In this document: in pieces, positions 8,606 to 17,879 of the stretch
How the letters are laid out: every line of letters starts with the position of its first letter
Position numbering within the stretch: the first letter of the stretch is position 1
Origin: Paucimonas lemoignei
Lineage (GTDB): Bacteria; Pseudomonadota; Gammaproteobacteria; Pseudomonadales; Pseudomonadaceae
Length of the DNA: 64,000 nt
Assembly (NCBI GenBank): GCA_900475325.1
Contig: LS483371.1
Location: forward strand, 1,922,001-1,986,000
Direction of reading: 5' to 3'
Made by a program: the position numbers and the translations under genes
Notes under the pieces: generated by a model
Database searches by the model: none
Told to the model about the DNA's origin: nothing
What the model saw: only the letters and a program-made list of their open reading frames with translations

Positions 8606-9391
8606 ATGTTGGATACGCAATTGAGAGGGCATGTCGCAATCGTCAGCGGTGCCGGAAGTGAAGCCGGGATCGGCATGGCTATCGCTCGCAGGCTAGGTAC
8701 ATCCGGGGCGAGGTTGATCATTACTGCGAGCAGCCCTCGTATTCTGGATCGGGTGAATGAACTGCGCGCTGAAGGGTTCGATGTTGAAGGCCGACCCGCT
8801 GACCTCACTGATGAAATTCAGGTGCGTGAGTTCAGCCTGTGGGCAGAGTCAGTCTGGGGACGGGTCGATATTCTGGTGAATAACGCCGGTATGGCCATGC
8901 AAGGAAGCCCTGAGGTTTTCTCGGAATTGGCAACGATGAAACTTCATGAGTGGAATCTTTCACTGGCTAGAAATTTGACCACGGCGTTTCTTCTGACCCG
9001 CGCTTTTTTGCCTGGTATGAGGGCGAGAAGTTACGGGCGCATCGTCAATATCAGCTCCACCACAGGCACCCGTTGCAGCAATCCTGGTGAAGCCGCTTAT
9101 AGCGCCGCCAAGGCCGCGATGGTGGGTATGAATATGGGGCTTGCACTTGAAGTCGCCAGGCAGGGAATTACTGTAAACAGCGTGGCGCCGGGATGGATCA
9201 GCACCGGCTCAACCACGGCCGCTGAAGCAGAGGCGGGGCGCTTTACCCCGATTGGGCGTGCAGGCAGCCCCCGAGAAGTAGCGGCGGCGGTTGCATTTCT
9301 GGCGTCGCCTGACGCCAGTTACATCACCGGTGAAGTCCTCGTGGTGGATGGCGGGAATTGTCTGGTCGAGAACAAATCCCCTCACACCTGA
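8606..9391 (+). CDS. SDR-family oxidoreductase (FabG-like)
   Basis: A 261-residue short-chain dehydrogenase. Motifs are VSGAGSEAGIGMAIARRLG (Rossmann glycines with a short insertion), VDILVNNAGMAM, IVNISSTTG (catalytic Ser), AAYSAAKAAMVGM (Tyr and Lys) and VNSVAPGWISTGST. The end, ITGEVLVVDGGNCLVEN, is typical of FabG-like enzymes. It is divergent from the LysR gene and heads a run of four same-strand genes. Probably an NAD(P)-dependent alcohol dehydrogenase; substrate unknown. Confidence 0.92.
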   Translation: MLDTQLRGHVAIVSGAGSEAGIGMAIARRLGTSGARLIITASSPRILDRVNELRAEGFDVEGRPADLTDEIQVREFSLWAESVWGRVDILVNNAGMAMQGSPEVFSELATMKLHEWNLSLARNLTTAFLLTRAFLPGMRARSYGRIVNISSTTGTRCSNPGEAAYSAAKAAMVGMNMGLALEVARQGITVNSVAPGWISTGSTTAAEAEAGRFTPIGRAGSPREVAAAVAFLASPDASYITGEVLVVDGGNCLVENKSPHT

Positions 9392-9575
9392 CGTCAAAAA
9401 CGGGGCTATCACTGCGCGCTATAAAAGCTTGAAGTTTCGAAGAATGGGTAAGTTTGCCGAGCCGTATTAATGCATCCGTCGGGAGCCGATAACGCTTGAA
9501 TGTGGTGTTGGATTTTCCCTCTCTGAGCGGCCAGGACTTTTAACTGGTTTTTGTAATTAACATAGAGTGTTGATC

Positions 9576-10970
9576 ATGTCGAAAAGTGGAATTAGTGAAT
9601 CAGCGATTGCTGCTTTTACCGCCTCCGAGCGTGCTCGTTTTATAGAAAACAACCCAACGTCAATGGCGCTGGCCAAACGCGCCAAGGCGAATCTGTTCAA
9701 CGGTGTTCCCATGCACTGGATGAGCGATTGGTCGATGCCTTCGCCGCTTTTCGTCCAGCGTGCCAAAGGGGCGCGCTTCACCGATGTTGACGGTCATGAG
9801 TACATGGATTTTTGCCTGGGCGACACCGGCACGATGTTTGGTCATTCACCTGATCCTGTTGCTCGTGCAATAGCCGAGCAGGCCAATAATGGCTTGACCA
9901 CGATGCTGCCTGGCGAAGACGCGGTTATCTGCGGCGAGTTGCTGGCTGAGCGATTCGGGCTGCCTTACTGGCAGGTGACCGCCACTGCGACAGACGCCAA
10001 CCGTTATGTGTTGCGCTGGGCGCGCGCGATTACCAAACGCAACGTCTTGCTGGTGTTCGACGGCTGCTATCACGGCACCGTGGATGACGTCATGGTGCGC
10101 TACCGCGACGGCAAAACAGTGCACCGTTCAGGTCTTGTGGGCCAGGCCTATGACTTGACCCAGTACAGTCGATCCATCCCCTTCAACGATGTCGACGCAC
10201 TGGAGGCAGCTTTAGCCCAGGGCGATGTGTGCGCGCTGATGTGCGAGCCGGCAATGACGAACATAGGCATGGTCCTGCCCGATCCGGGGTTCATGCAGAA
10301 GTGCCGAGAGTTGACCCTCAAATACGGCAGCCTGCTGATCATTGATGAGACCCATACCATTTCCACTGGCCTGGGTGGATGCACTCGCCAATGGGATTTG
10401 AAGCCTGACTTTTTCGTGGTGGGTAAACCCATCGCGGGGGGCGTGCCTTGCGCAGTGTTTGGCGTGACCGAGCAAGTGGCCCAGGCCATGCACGACGCAC
10501 AGAAGAGCGCACAGGCCGGCGGGCATGGCCACAGCGGTATGGGAACAACGCTGTCCGCCAACTCGCTGGCGATGCGTTGCATGCGAGTCAGCCTCGAAGA
10601 GGTCATGACAGAGTCCGCCTACCAACATATGTTGCCTCTTGCCTCGGGATTGGCTCAGGGACTTCGGTACTTGTTCAAGCAGCACCAACTGAACTGGTCC
10701 GTCACAGAGTTGGGGGCTCGTTGTGAGTTTCAATTCTGTGCCACCTCGCCCAGAACCGGTGCGCAAGCCGAGGCGGCTTTTAATGACAGCCTTCAAATGG
10801 CGCTGCACCTGTACTTGATCAATCGCGGCATCCTGATCACGCCTTTTCACAACATGACCCTGTGCTGTCCGCAAACAAGCCATTCGGATGTCGACAGGCT
10901 GATCGGTGAGTTGGATAACGCGTTGACCACGCTGCTTGCCATGCCTGATGCCAGGGTCATCCCTTCATGA
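9576..10970 (+). CDS. Class III aminotransferase (glutamate-1-semialdehyde aminomutase-like)
   Basis: A 464-residue PLP enzyme of fold type I, subgroup III. It has GHEYMDFCLGDTGTMFGHSP near the start, LLVFDGCYHGTVDDVM, LLIIDETHTISTG (the Asp that binds the PLP ring nitrogen), and the Schiff-base Lys284 in VVGKPIAGGVP. The closest well-known relatives are the glutamate-1-semialdehyde 2,1-aminomutases, but the context is catabolic, not heme synthesis. ATG 9576 is used rather than GTG 9567. The adjacent ligase and aldehyde dehydrogenase suggest it transfers an amino group from the pathway amine to a keto acid. Confidence 0.88.
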   Translation: MSKSGISESAIAAFTASERARFIENNPTSMALAKRAKANLFNGVPMHWMSDWSMPSPLFVQRAKGARFTDVDGHEYMDFCLGDTGTMFGHSPDPVARAIAEQANNGLTTMLPGEDAVICGELLAERFGLPYWQVTATATDANRYVLRWARAITKRNVLLVFDGCYHGTVDDVMVRYRDGKTVHRSGLVGQAYDLTQYSRSIPFNDVDALEAALAQGDVCALMCEPAMTNIGMVLPDPGFMQKCRELTLKYGSLLIIDETHTISTGLGGCTRQWDLKPDFFVVGKPIAGGVPCAVFGVTEQVAQAMHDAQKSAQAGGHGHSGMGTTLSANSLAMRCMRVSLEEVMTESAYQHMLPLASGLAQGLRYLFKQHQLNWSVTELGARCEFQFCATSPRTGAQAEAAFNDSLQMALHLYLINRGILITPFHNMTLCCPQTSHSDVDRLIGELDNALTTLLAMPDARVIPS

Positions 10971-11039
10971 CTGGACGTTTGACGCCCCATCTTTTTCAAA
11001 TACTGCCAAGTCGCTTGAATGAGCGCGAAGAGGTTTGAC

Positions 11040-12407
11040 ATGCAATTTGCTGATAAAAGAGAGGCCGTGGATTATCTGGCCGCCCACCCTGAAGTCCTGA
11101 GTATCGAGTTGTTTCTTATAGACGCCAATGGTGTTCCGCGGGGCAAACTGTTGCATCGCGACGAGCTACTGGCGATCTACGAAAATGGTCGGCCGCTGCC
11201 CAGTTCCATTCTCGCCCTGACCGTTCAGGGGGAGGACGTGGACGAGACTGGCCTGGTCTGGGATGTCGCTGACGCTGATTGCTGGACCTATCCCTTGCCG
11301 GGGAGCCTTACCCTGCAACCCTGGCGCACCCAACCCACCGGTCAAGTGCAAGTGAGCATGCACCCGACCCAAGGACTTCCCGCCGCGCCCGCCGACCCGC
11401 GCCATGTACTGGTGAACACCATCGAGCGGCTCAAAGCCGATGGATTCCATCCGGTCATGGCCGTTGAGTTGGAGTTTTACCTGCTGGACCAGAAGCGCGA
11501 CGTCAATGGTCGCCCGCAGCCTGCGACGCAAACCAACGGCGTACGCCCTGTTGCTCCGCAGGTTTACGGCGTCTACGAACTGGAGCAGGTTCAACCGTTT
11601 CTTGATGACCTCTATGCGGCTTGCGCGCTGCAAGGGCTGCCGGTACGCACCGCGATCTCCGAGTACGCTCCGGGCCAGCTCGAGTTGACGCTGGAGCATC
11701 GTTTCGACGCACTCCAGGCCATTGATGAAGGCGTACGTTACAAACGGCTGGTCAAAGGCGTGGCCAACAAACACGGACTGCAAGCGTGCTTCATGGCCAA
11801 GCCATTCAGTGATCAGGCCGGTAGCGGTCTGCATCTGCACGTCAGCCTGGCGGACGTGCAGGGCAACAACCTGTATGCGAGCGAAGACCCGCAAGGCACG
11901 CCGCTGTTGCGTCACTCCATCGGCGGGATGATGGCAACCTTGTTTGACTCGCTGGCGATATTTTGCCCCCATGCCAACTCATATCGCCGCTTCCAGACCG
12001 GCAGTTACGCGCCGCTGGCCAAAAGTTGGGGCGTCAACAACCGTACGGTGTCGTTCCGCGTGCCCGGCGGCCCCGCGATAAGTCGGCACATCGAGCACCG
12101 GATTTGCGGTGCCGACGCCAACCCCTATCTCGCCGCTGCCGCATTACTGGCGGGCATTCACCACGGCATCACTCAGCAAAGCGATCCTGGCGCAGCGATT
12201 GTGGGCAATGGCTATGAACAAGCGACCGATTTTCTACCCACCGACTGGCTGACAGCGTTGCAGGCGCTGGAACGTTCTACCTGGGCACGCGAGGCGCTGG
12301 GCGCCGAATTCCTCAAGGTGTACCTGGCGATCAAGTGGCGCGAGTTCCGTACATTCAATGCCGAAGTCGGGGAACAGGACTGGCGCTGGTACCTCACTCA
12401 CGCCTGA
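11040..12407 (+). CDS. Glutamine-synthetase-family protein, probable gamma-glutamyl-amine ligase (PuuA-like)
   Basis: A 455-residue GSI-like ligase. The beta-grasp N-terminus (IELFLIDANGVPRGK) precedes the catalytic domain, with VELEFYLLD and EYAPGQLELTLEH metal-binding glutamates, KPFSDQAGSGLHLHVSL for nucleotide and metal, NRTVSFRVPGG and HRICGADANPYLAAAA. The adenylylation-site tyrosine of housekeeping GlnA is not apparent. This class joins glutamate to amines (PuuA, IpuC and aniline-type ligases). ATG 11040 has GAAGAGG 6 bp upstream, so it is preferred to ATG 11019. With the aldehyde dehydrogenase downstream and the gamma-glutamyltransferase-like gene at 4596 it fits a gamma-glutamylation route. 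Confidence 0.9.
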   Translation: MQFADKREAVDYLAAHPEVLSIELFLIDANGVPRGKLLHRDELLAIYENGRPLPSSILALTVQGEDVDETGLVWDVADADCWTYPLPGSLTLQPWRTQPTGQVQVSMHPTQGLPAAPADPRHVLVNTIERLKADGFHPVMAVELEFYLLDQKRDVNGRPQPATQTNGVRPVAPQVYGVYELEQVQPFLDDLYAACALQGLPVRTAISEYAPGQLELTLEHRFDALQAIDEGVRYKRLVKGVANKHGLQACFMAKPFSDQAGSGLHLHVSLADVQGNNLYASEDPQGTPLLRHSIGGMMATLFDSLAIFCPHANSYRRFQTGSYAPLAKSWGVNNRTVSFRVPGGPAISRHIEHRICGADANPYLAAAALLAGIHHGITQQSDPGAAIVGNGYEQATDFLPTDWLTALQALERSTWAREALGAEFLKVYLAIKWREFRTFNAEVGEQDWRWYLTHA

Positions 12408-12492
12408 ATGACGGCGCTGACTTCTGAGCCGTATCAACTCAACGTGTGGGGGCCGAGCTGCCACTCGGTTTCCAGTTAACCAGAGACAAACC

Positions 12493-13920
12493 ATGAACAA
12501 TGCGCTCAAGTTCTACATCGATGGCCAGTGGGTCGAGACTGGGTCGGGAAATACGCTGGAGGTGATCGATCCTTCCACCGAGCAAGCCTTCGTCAGCATC
12601 GCGCTGGGCAACACGGCGGACGTGGACAGCGCGGTAAACGCCGCTGCCAAGGCCTTTCCCGCGTTCTCGGTGACTAGCGTCGGCGAGCGCCTGGCACTGC
12701 TCGAAAACATTCTGCGGGTCTACAACCTGCGCTACGAAGATTTGGCCAAGGCCGTCAGCCAGGAGATGGGCGCGCCGCTGCATTTCGCCCGTGACTCGCA
12801 AGTCTGGAGCGGTCGCGCGCACCTGGAATCGACCATCAGTGCCCTTGAGACATTTCAGTTCAGCGAGACGCACGGCATCACTCAGGTGGAGCGTGAAGCC
12901 ATCGGCGTCTGCGCCCTGATCACACCGTGGAACTGGCCGCTGAACCAGATCGTCTGCAAGGTCGCGCCCGCCATCGCCGCTGGCTGCACCGTGGTGCTCA
13001 AACCCAGCGAAATCGCGCCGCTGACTGGCATCATCTTTGCCGAAATCCTGCATGAGGCAGGCGTGCCGGCCGGGGTGTTCAACCTGCTCAACGGCACCGG
13101 GGCGGATGTCGGCCAGTACATGGCCAGCCACCCGAAGGTCGATATGGTCTCGTTCACCGGTTCCACCCGCGCAGGTATTCTTGTCGCCAAGGCGGCTGCG
13201 GATACGGTCAAGCGCGTGGCTCAGGAGTTGGGCGGCAAGTCGGCCAATATCCTGCTGGAAGATGCGGACTTCGAAGTGGCCGTGGCCAAGGGGGTGAAGA
13301 GCTGCTTCTCCAACTCGGGCCAATCCTGCAATGCGCCGACACGTATGCTGGTGCCTCGCGCGCAGCTTGCCCGTGCCATGCACATCGCCAAAGCGGCCGC
13401 TGAGCAGTTGGTGACCGGCAGCCCGCTGGATGCCGGCACCCATCTCGGTCCGGTCATCAGCGAGGCACAGTTCGACAAGATTCAGGACCTGATTGCCATC
13501 GGTATCGAGGAAGGCGCCACGCTGGTGACGGGCGGTCTGGGTCGTCCTGAAGGTCTGGACAAAGGCTACTACGTGCGCCCCACCGTGTTTGGCGACGTGA
13601 CCGCGCAGATGACCATCGCCCGCGAAGAAATCTTCGGCCCCGTGCTGTCGATCATTCCCTATGACAGCGAAGCGCACGCCATCGAAATGGCCAACGACAC
13701 CGTGTACGGCCTGGCCGCCTACATACAGTCCGGTAATATCGAGCACGCTCGCGCCGTTGCCAGACAGATGCGGGCCGGCTCGGTGTACCTGAACTACCCG
13801 GTCTGGGACACGTTCGCGCCGTTCGGTGGCTACAAACAATCCGGCAATGGCCGCGAGTACGCGGGCTGGGGTATTCACGACTTTCTGGAAATCAAGGGTG
13901 TGGTCGGTTGGAGCGAGTGA
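12493..13920 (+). CDS. NAD(P)-dependent aldehyde dehydrogenase
   Basis: A 475-residue ALDH of usual length. The cofactor site has ITPWNWPLNQIVCKVAPAIA and FTGSTRAG; the general base is Glu245 in QELGGKSANI; the nucleophile is Cys279 in SNSGQSCNAPTRM; the C-terminal EEIFGPVLSIIPYD and NYPVWDTFAPFGGYKQSGNGRE are typical. It lies 85 bp after the ligase gene and probably oxidises the aldehyde (possibly still gamma-glutamylated, as with PuuC) made in the same pathway. Confidence 0.95.
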   Translation: MNNALKFYIDGQWVETGSGNTLEVIDPSTEQAFVSIALGNTADVDSAVNAAAKAFPAFSVTSVGERLALLENILRVYNLRYEDLAKAVSQEMGAPLHFARDSQVWSGRAHLESTISALETFQFSETHGITQVEREAIGVCALITPWNWPLNQIVCKVAPAIAAGCTVVLKPSEIAPLTGIIFAEILHEAGVPAGVFNLLNGTGADVGQYMASHPKVDMVSFTGSTRAGILVAKAAADTVKRVAQELGGKSANILLEDADFEVAVAKGVKSCFSNSGQSCNAPTRMLVPRAQLARAMHIAKAAAEQLVTGSPLDAGTHLGPVISEAQFDKIQDLIAIGIEEGATLVTGGLGRPEGLDKGYYVRPTVFGDVTAQMTIAREEIFGPVLSIIPYDSEAHAIEMANDTVYGLAAYIQSGNIEHARAVARQMRAGSVYLNYPVWDTFAPFGGYKQSGNGREYAGWGIHDFLEIKGVVGWSE

Positions 13921-14026
13921 CAGCTGGGCAGATCATATTTACGCGCTGAGCTAAAGATGGGTCGTAACTGTCGCAAGCAAGTACTTTATTTTCGGTAGTC
14001 TCCGATCCTGACTCAGGAGATTTGCA

Positions 14027-14941
14027 ATGATTCGACGCGCTTGTCTGACCGCTCTATTGGCATTGACTGTATCAAGTGCCTTTGGCGCCCCCCGCTATGA
14101 TCATCTTTATGCGTTCGGTGACAGCTACTCCGACAACGGTGCGGGTGAAAGCTTTACCAAAGCCTTGAGCACGCAGAAGGTCAAAGATGCCCAAGAGCTA
14201 CCTGGCTCTTTATATTGGAAGGGCCGCTGGAGCAATGGCCCCACCGCCGTAGAGAACGTGGCCAGTGCTCTGAAAGTACCCTTGACCGATTACGCGATTG
14301 GCGGCGCCAAGAGCGGTAACGGCAACTACTACGCCTGGATGCCGCCGTCTCGCGACACCGGTGTTTTCGGGCAAATCGCCGAACACCTGAACGCCGCTAA
14401 ATCACACAAAGCGGATCCGAATGCGCTCTATTTCATTTTCATTTCTGCCAACGACTTTTTTGAATGGGCCGATTTTTCGCACCCGGAGTCGATTGACGTG
14501 CTCAGCCAGAACAGCGTGGCGAACATAAAAAAGGCGACCGAAATGCTGATTGCCGCGGGCGCCAGGCACGTCATGGTGGTTGGCAGCACGGATTTGAGCC
14601 ATGTGCCGGCTGTGGTGCAGGGCAATCAAGTCAAGAATGCTGAGGAATACCAACGGATACTGGAACAAAAACTGCCGGAAGTGCTGACAACATTGGCTAA
14701 GGCCCAGCACGTCAGTCTCATCTATTTTGATCACTTGGCTTTCAGCAACAAGCTTCGCGCGGCGCCCGATGTGGCGGGGTTCAAGAATATGGATTCCCCT
14801 TGCCAACCCACCTACCCAGAGGTCAAAGCGGCCTGTGGAAATCCAGACACTTACTATTACTGGGATGAGTGGCACCCGACCCGCAAAGTCCACGCTTTGG
14901 CCGCTGAAGCGATGCTTGAAACACTAAAAGCCAGCCGTTGA
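14027..14941 (+). CDS. Secreted GDSL-type (SGNH) esterase/lipase
   Basis: A 304-residue protein with a signal peptide (MIRRACLTALLALTVSSAFGA-PR). The GDSL block YAFGDSYSDNG gives nucleophile Ser33; GG in DYAIGGAKSGNG and SAND in FISANDFFEW supply the oxyanion residues; Asp280 and His283 in DEWHP complete the triad. It resembles the thermolabile hemolysin/phospholipase group of GDSL enzymes. No autotransporter domain is present, so it is exported to the periplasm or beyond alone. It is probably a single-gene transcript. Confidence 0.9.
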   Translation: MIRRACLTALLALTVSSAFGAPRYDHLYAFGDSYSDNGAGESFTKALSTQKVKDAQELPGSLYWKGRWSNGPTAVENVASALKVPLTDYAIGGAKSGNGNYYAWMPPSRDTGVFGQIAEHLNAAKSHKADPNALYFIFISANDFFEWADFSHPESIDVLSQNSVANIKKATEMLIAAGARHVMVVGSTDLSHVPAVVQGNQVKNAEEYQRILEQKLPEVLTTLAKAQHVSLIYFDHLAFSNKLRAAPDVAGFKNMDSPCQPTYPEVKAACGNPDTYYYWDEWHPTRKVHALAAEAMLETLKASR

Positions 14942-15099
14942 TACTCTTTCACGGCCTCTTTTGAACTTCCGGCGAAAACGTTGAGTGTCGCTAAGGCCGC
15001 TCATAAGACATCTCATCAATGATCAGCCAGTACCGCATGGGGCCTGCGTTGATTGCGCCAGTTATGTAAGGATACCCTCCACCCTAAAAGGAGTACGTC

Positions 15100-15537
15100 A
15101 TGGAGAAAATAATAAGACTCGCCAACCTAGCGGATATCGATGCCATTTTTGATATTCGAACCAGCGTTCACGAAAATCACTTATCCCTTGTTCAGCTAGC
15201 GGAAATGGGGATTACTCCCAGCACTATACGACAGGCAATCCTAGAGGCCCCATGCGCTTGGGTCGCCGAGGTCAATGGTGCCCCTGTAGGTTTTTCTATG
15301 GTCGATGTCGAGGACGGATGTGTGTTTGCCGCTTTCGTTCTACCCGAATTCGAGCGGAACGGATTGGGGCGCAGACTGATGGATAAAGCAGAGACTTTCC
15401 TGTTTCAACACCACCAGGCGATATGGCTGGAAACAGCAGAGGCTAGCCGTGCCAGTGGCTTCTATCGAAGCCTCGGCTGGCAGCCCGTGCAGAACTTGCC
15501 AGACGGTGATATTCGTTTTGAGAAGTACCTGACGTAA
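15100..15537 (+). CDS. GNAT-family N-acetyltransferase
   Basis: A 145-residue GNAT protein. It starts IIRLANLADIDAIFDIR, has the strand GFSMVDVEDGCVFAAFVLPEF, the acetyl-CoA pyrophosphate loop ERNGLGRRLMDKAE (Q/RxxGxG/A), and ends with ASGFYRSLGWQPV typical of motif B. ATG 15100 follows AAAAGGAGT. Neighbours do not indicate the acceptor; it may act on a small molecule or a protein. Confidence 0.9.
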   Translation: MEKIIRLANLADIDAIFDIRTSVHENHLSLVQLAEMGITPSTIRQAILEAPCAWVAEVNGAPVGFSMVDVEDGCVFAAFVLPEFERNGLGRRLMDKAETFLFQHHQAIWLETAEASRASGFYRSLGWQPVQNLPDGDIRFEKYLT

Positions 15538-15669
15538 CAACTCACCAAGTATTCAGAGGCTAGGAGGGCGTGCGCGAAATCATGGGTGCCGATCTCTGCA
15601 TGTTCCTGAACGACGCCAGCCGGCCGCACTGGGTTAAGCTGCCTTTCTCTCCTTTCCTGGAAACGTTTG

Positions 15670-16581
15670 ATGCTTCATAAACAGCTTATCCGGCGTCTGG
15701 ATCTGGTCACCTTGCAGTTGTTCGTGGCGGTCCATGAGGAAGGCACCTTGACGCGCGCTGCGTCGAGAGAAGCCATCGCGGTTTCGGCTGCCAGCAAGCG
15801 GTTGGTGGAGCTGGAAGCGGTGTTGGGCATTGCCTTGTTTTCGCGCACAGCGAAAGGGATGACGCTGACGGCGGCGGGCGAAACGCTATTGCACCATGCC
15901 CGTCGCATGCTGACCGAGGTCGAGAAGGTCGGTATCGAGGTGGGAGAACACTTGCAGGGGCTGCGGGGCTACGTTCGCATGCTTGCCAATCTCTCCGCGA
16001 TCATCCAGTTCTTGCCGGAGGATCTGCACGATTTCGTGTTGAGTCATTCTCAAGTGAAGGTTGATCTCGAAGAGCGCCCGAGTGACGGGGTGGTTCAAGG
16101 CATCATCGACGGTGTGGCTGACGTGGGCATCTGTTCGATGGAGAGCGATGCGCGAGGTCTCTTCAGCGTGCCCTATCGCCGCGACCGGCTTATCGTTGCC
16201 ATGCGCAATGACCATCCGTTGGCAAACCTGGAAGAAATCGCGTTCCTCCAGACATTGCAGTACGACCAGATAGGCCTGCACTCCGCCAGCTCCATCAATA
16301 ACCGTATTCACGCGGCGGCCAAGGCATTAGGCGAACCTTTGCGCCTGCGCATTCATGTTCCAGGTTTCGACGCCGTGTGCCGTATGGTTCAAGCCAACAT
16401 GGGTATCGGCATCCTGCCGCTAAAAGCGTTCGAGCTATTTGGAAGAGGGTTGGGCCTGACAGCGGTGCACCTCAGTGATGAGTGGTCTCACCGGACGCTG
16501 ATGTTGCTGGTCCGTGAGCGCGAGTCCTTGTCGCCGGTCAGCCAGTTATTATTTGACCATCTGCAGCAATCCCGGCCTTGA
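15670..16581 (+). CDS. LysR-family transcriptional regulator
   Basis: A 303-residue LysR protein with N-terminal HTH (FVAVHEEGTLTRAASREAIAVSAASKRLVELEA, given as FVAVHEEGTLTRAA and SAASKRLVELEA), FSRTAKGMTLTAAGETLL, and a complete inducer-binding domain with GFDAVCRMVQANMGIGILP. ATG 15670 is used; a TTG one codon upstream is in frame. It is co-directional with the CoA-transferase, lyase and MFS genes, 107 bp before the first, and probably controls them. Confidence 0.93.
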   Translation: MLHKQLIRRLDLVTLQLFVAVHEEGTLTRAASREAIAVSAASKRLVELEAVLGIALFSRTAKGMTLTAAGETLLHHARRMLTEVEKVGIEVGEHLQGLRGYVRMLANLSAIIQFLPEDLHDFVLSHSQVKVDLEERPSDGVVQGIIDGVADVGICSMESDARGLFSVPYRRDRLIVAMRNDHPLANLEEIAFLQTLQYDQIGLHSASSINNRIHAAAKALGEPLRLRIHVPGFDAVCRMVQANMGIGILPLKAFELFGRGLGLTAVHLSDEWSHRTLMLLVRERESLSPVSQLLFDHLQQSRP

Positions 16582-16688
16582 ATCATTCGTTCGCGAAACG
16601 CGAACGCCTCTTTCCGAATCACCGTTGGATTACGCAGGCATCTGTCCTCTAGTCTTGGCTCAAATTCCAAGAAACAAGAGGACGTCCC

Positions 16689-17879
16689 ATGACTGCTCTG
16701 AGCGGTATCCGCGTAATCGAAATCGGTACTCTTATCGCTGCCCCTTTTGCTGCTCGCATCATGGCGGAGTTTGGCGCTGAGGTGATCAAGATTGAGACGC
16801 TGGGGCAGGGGGACCCTCTTCGGAAATGGCGAAAATTGCACGAAGGCACTTCGCTCTGGTGGTACCTGCAATCGCGGAATAAAAAGTCCCTGGCTTTGAA
16901 TCTCAAGTCCCCCGAAGGCATCGCCATCGTCAAGCAATTAGCGGAAAGCGCTGATGTGTTGATTGAGAACCTGCGCCCTGGTGCACTCGAGAAACTGGGC
17001 ATTGGCTGGGATGTCCTGCATGAGCTGAACCCCAGGCTGACGTTGGTGCGGATATCAGGTTATGGCCAATCGGGCCCTTATCGTGACCGCCCTGGTTTCG
17101 GCGCTATCGGGGAGGCGATGGGAGGCATTCGCTACACAACCGGCACTCCCGGGAGTCCACCGGCACGCGTCGGCGTGAGCCTTGGAGATTCGCTGGCTTC
17201 GATGCATGCGGTCATCGGCGCACTGATGTCGCTCCTGCGGGTCAAGACGGGGCAGGGTGAGGGGCAAGTGGTGGACGTATCCCTGGCGGAAAGCGTCTTC
17301 AACGTGATGGAAAGTCTCGTGCCTGAGTACGACATGCTGGGCCATGTCCGTGAGCGCAGCGGCGGCGCGCTACCGGGTATCGCACCGTCGAACACCTACC
17401 CTACCGCCGATGGTGCGTACGTGGTCATTGCAGGCAACAGCGACCCCATTTTCAAACGTCTTATGGCTGCAATTGGCCGATCTGATTTAGGCGAGGATCC
17501 TGCGTTTGCGCACAACGATGGTCGGGCTATCCAGTGCAACCTGCTTGATGAAGCCATCAGTCAGTGGAGCTCCAGCCATCCCATCGATTTCGTCCTCGAC
17601 ACGTTAGAAAAGGCCGAAGTGCCTGCCGGGCGCATCTATTCCGTAGCAGACATCGTTGCCGACCCACACTACCTGGCTCGGGGCATGATCCTGGATGCCG
17701 ATCTGCCAGGTGGAGCCTCCGTCAAGATGCCAGGCATTGTGCCCAAAATGTCGGACACGCCAGGCAATGTGAATTGGCAAGGCCCAAGCCTGGGCCAGCA
17801 CACCCAAGCGGTGCTGGGCGATCTAGGTCTGAGTGAAGAGACGATTCAGCGCTTGAAGGATGAGGGGGTGGTGCAATGA
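16689..17879 (+). CDS. CaiB/BaiF-family (class III) CoA-transferase
   Basis: A 396-residue class III CoA-transferase. It begins LSGIRVIEIGTLIAAPFAARIMAEFGAEVIKIE (given as LSGIRVIEIGTLIAAPF and AEFGAEVIKIE), has NLKSPEGIAIVKQLAESADVLIENLRPG, and the nucleophile Asp in GDSLASMHAVIGAL. The family moves CoA between carboxylic acids without ATP. Its stop overlaps the start of the HMG-CoA-lyase-like gene (ATGA), so the two are coupled. The pair suggests activation of a dicarboxylate such as 3-hydroxy-3-methylglutarate or citramalate, then cleavage. Confidence 0.93.
   Translation: MTALSGIRVIEIGTLIAAPFAARIMAEFGAEVIKIETLGQGDPLRKWRKLHEGTSLWWYLQSRNKKSLALNLKSPEGIAIVKQLAESADVLIENLRPGALEKLGIGWDVLHELNPRLTLVRISGYGQSGPYRDRPGFGAIGEAMGGIRYTTGTPGSPPARVGVSLGDSLASMHAVIGALMSLLRVKTGQGEGQVVDVSLAESVFNVMESLVPEYDMLGHVRERSGGALPGIAPSNTYPTADGAYVVIAGNSDPIFKRLMAAIGRSDLGEDPAFAHNDGRAIQCNLLDEAISQWSSSHPIDFVLDTLEKAEVPAGRIYSVADIVADPHYLARGMILDADLPGGASVKMPGIVPKMSDTPGNVNWQGPSLGQHTQAVLGDLGLSEETIQRLKDEGVVQ

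Noticed and set aside
12439..13878. 479-codon minus-strand frame across the aldehyde dehydrogenase gene
   Set aside because: Antisense shadow; the plus strand has all ALDH motifs.
15582..15680. 32-codon frame (ATG 15582) before the LysR gene, with AGGAGG further upstream
   Set aside because: The ribosome binding site is too far from ATG and too close to an upstream GTG; it overlaps the LysR start and no family is recognised. It could be a leader or gene remnant but evidence is too thin.
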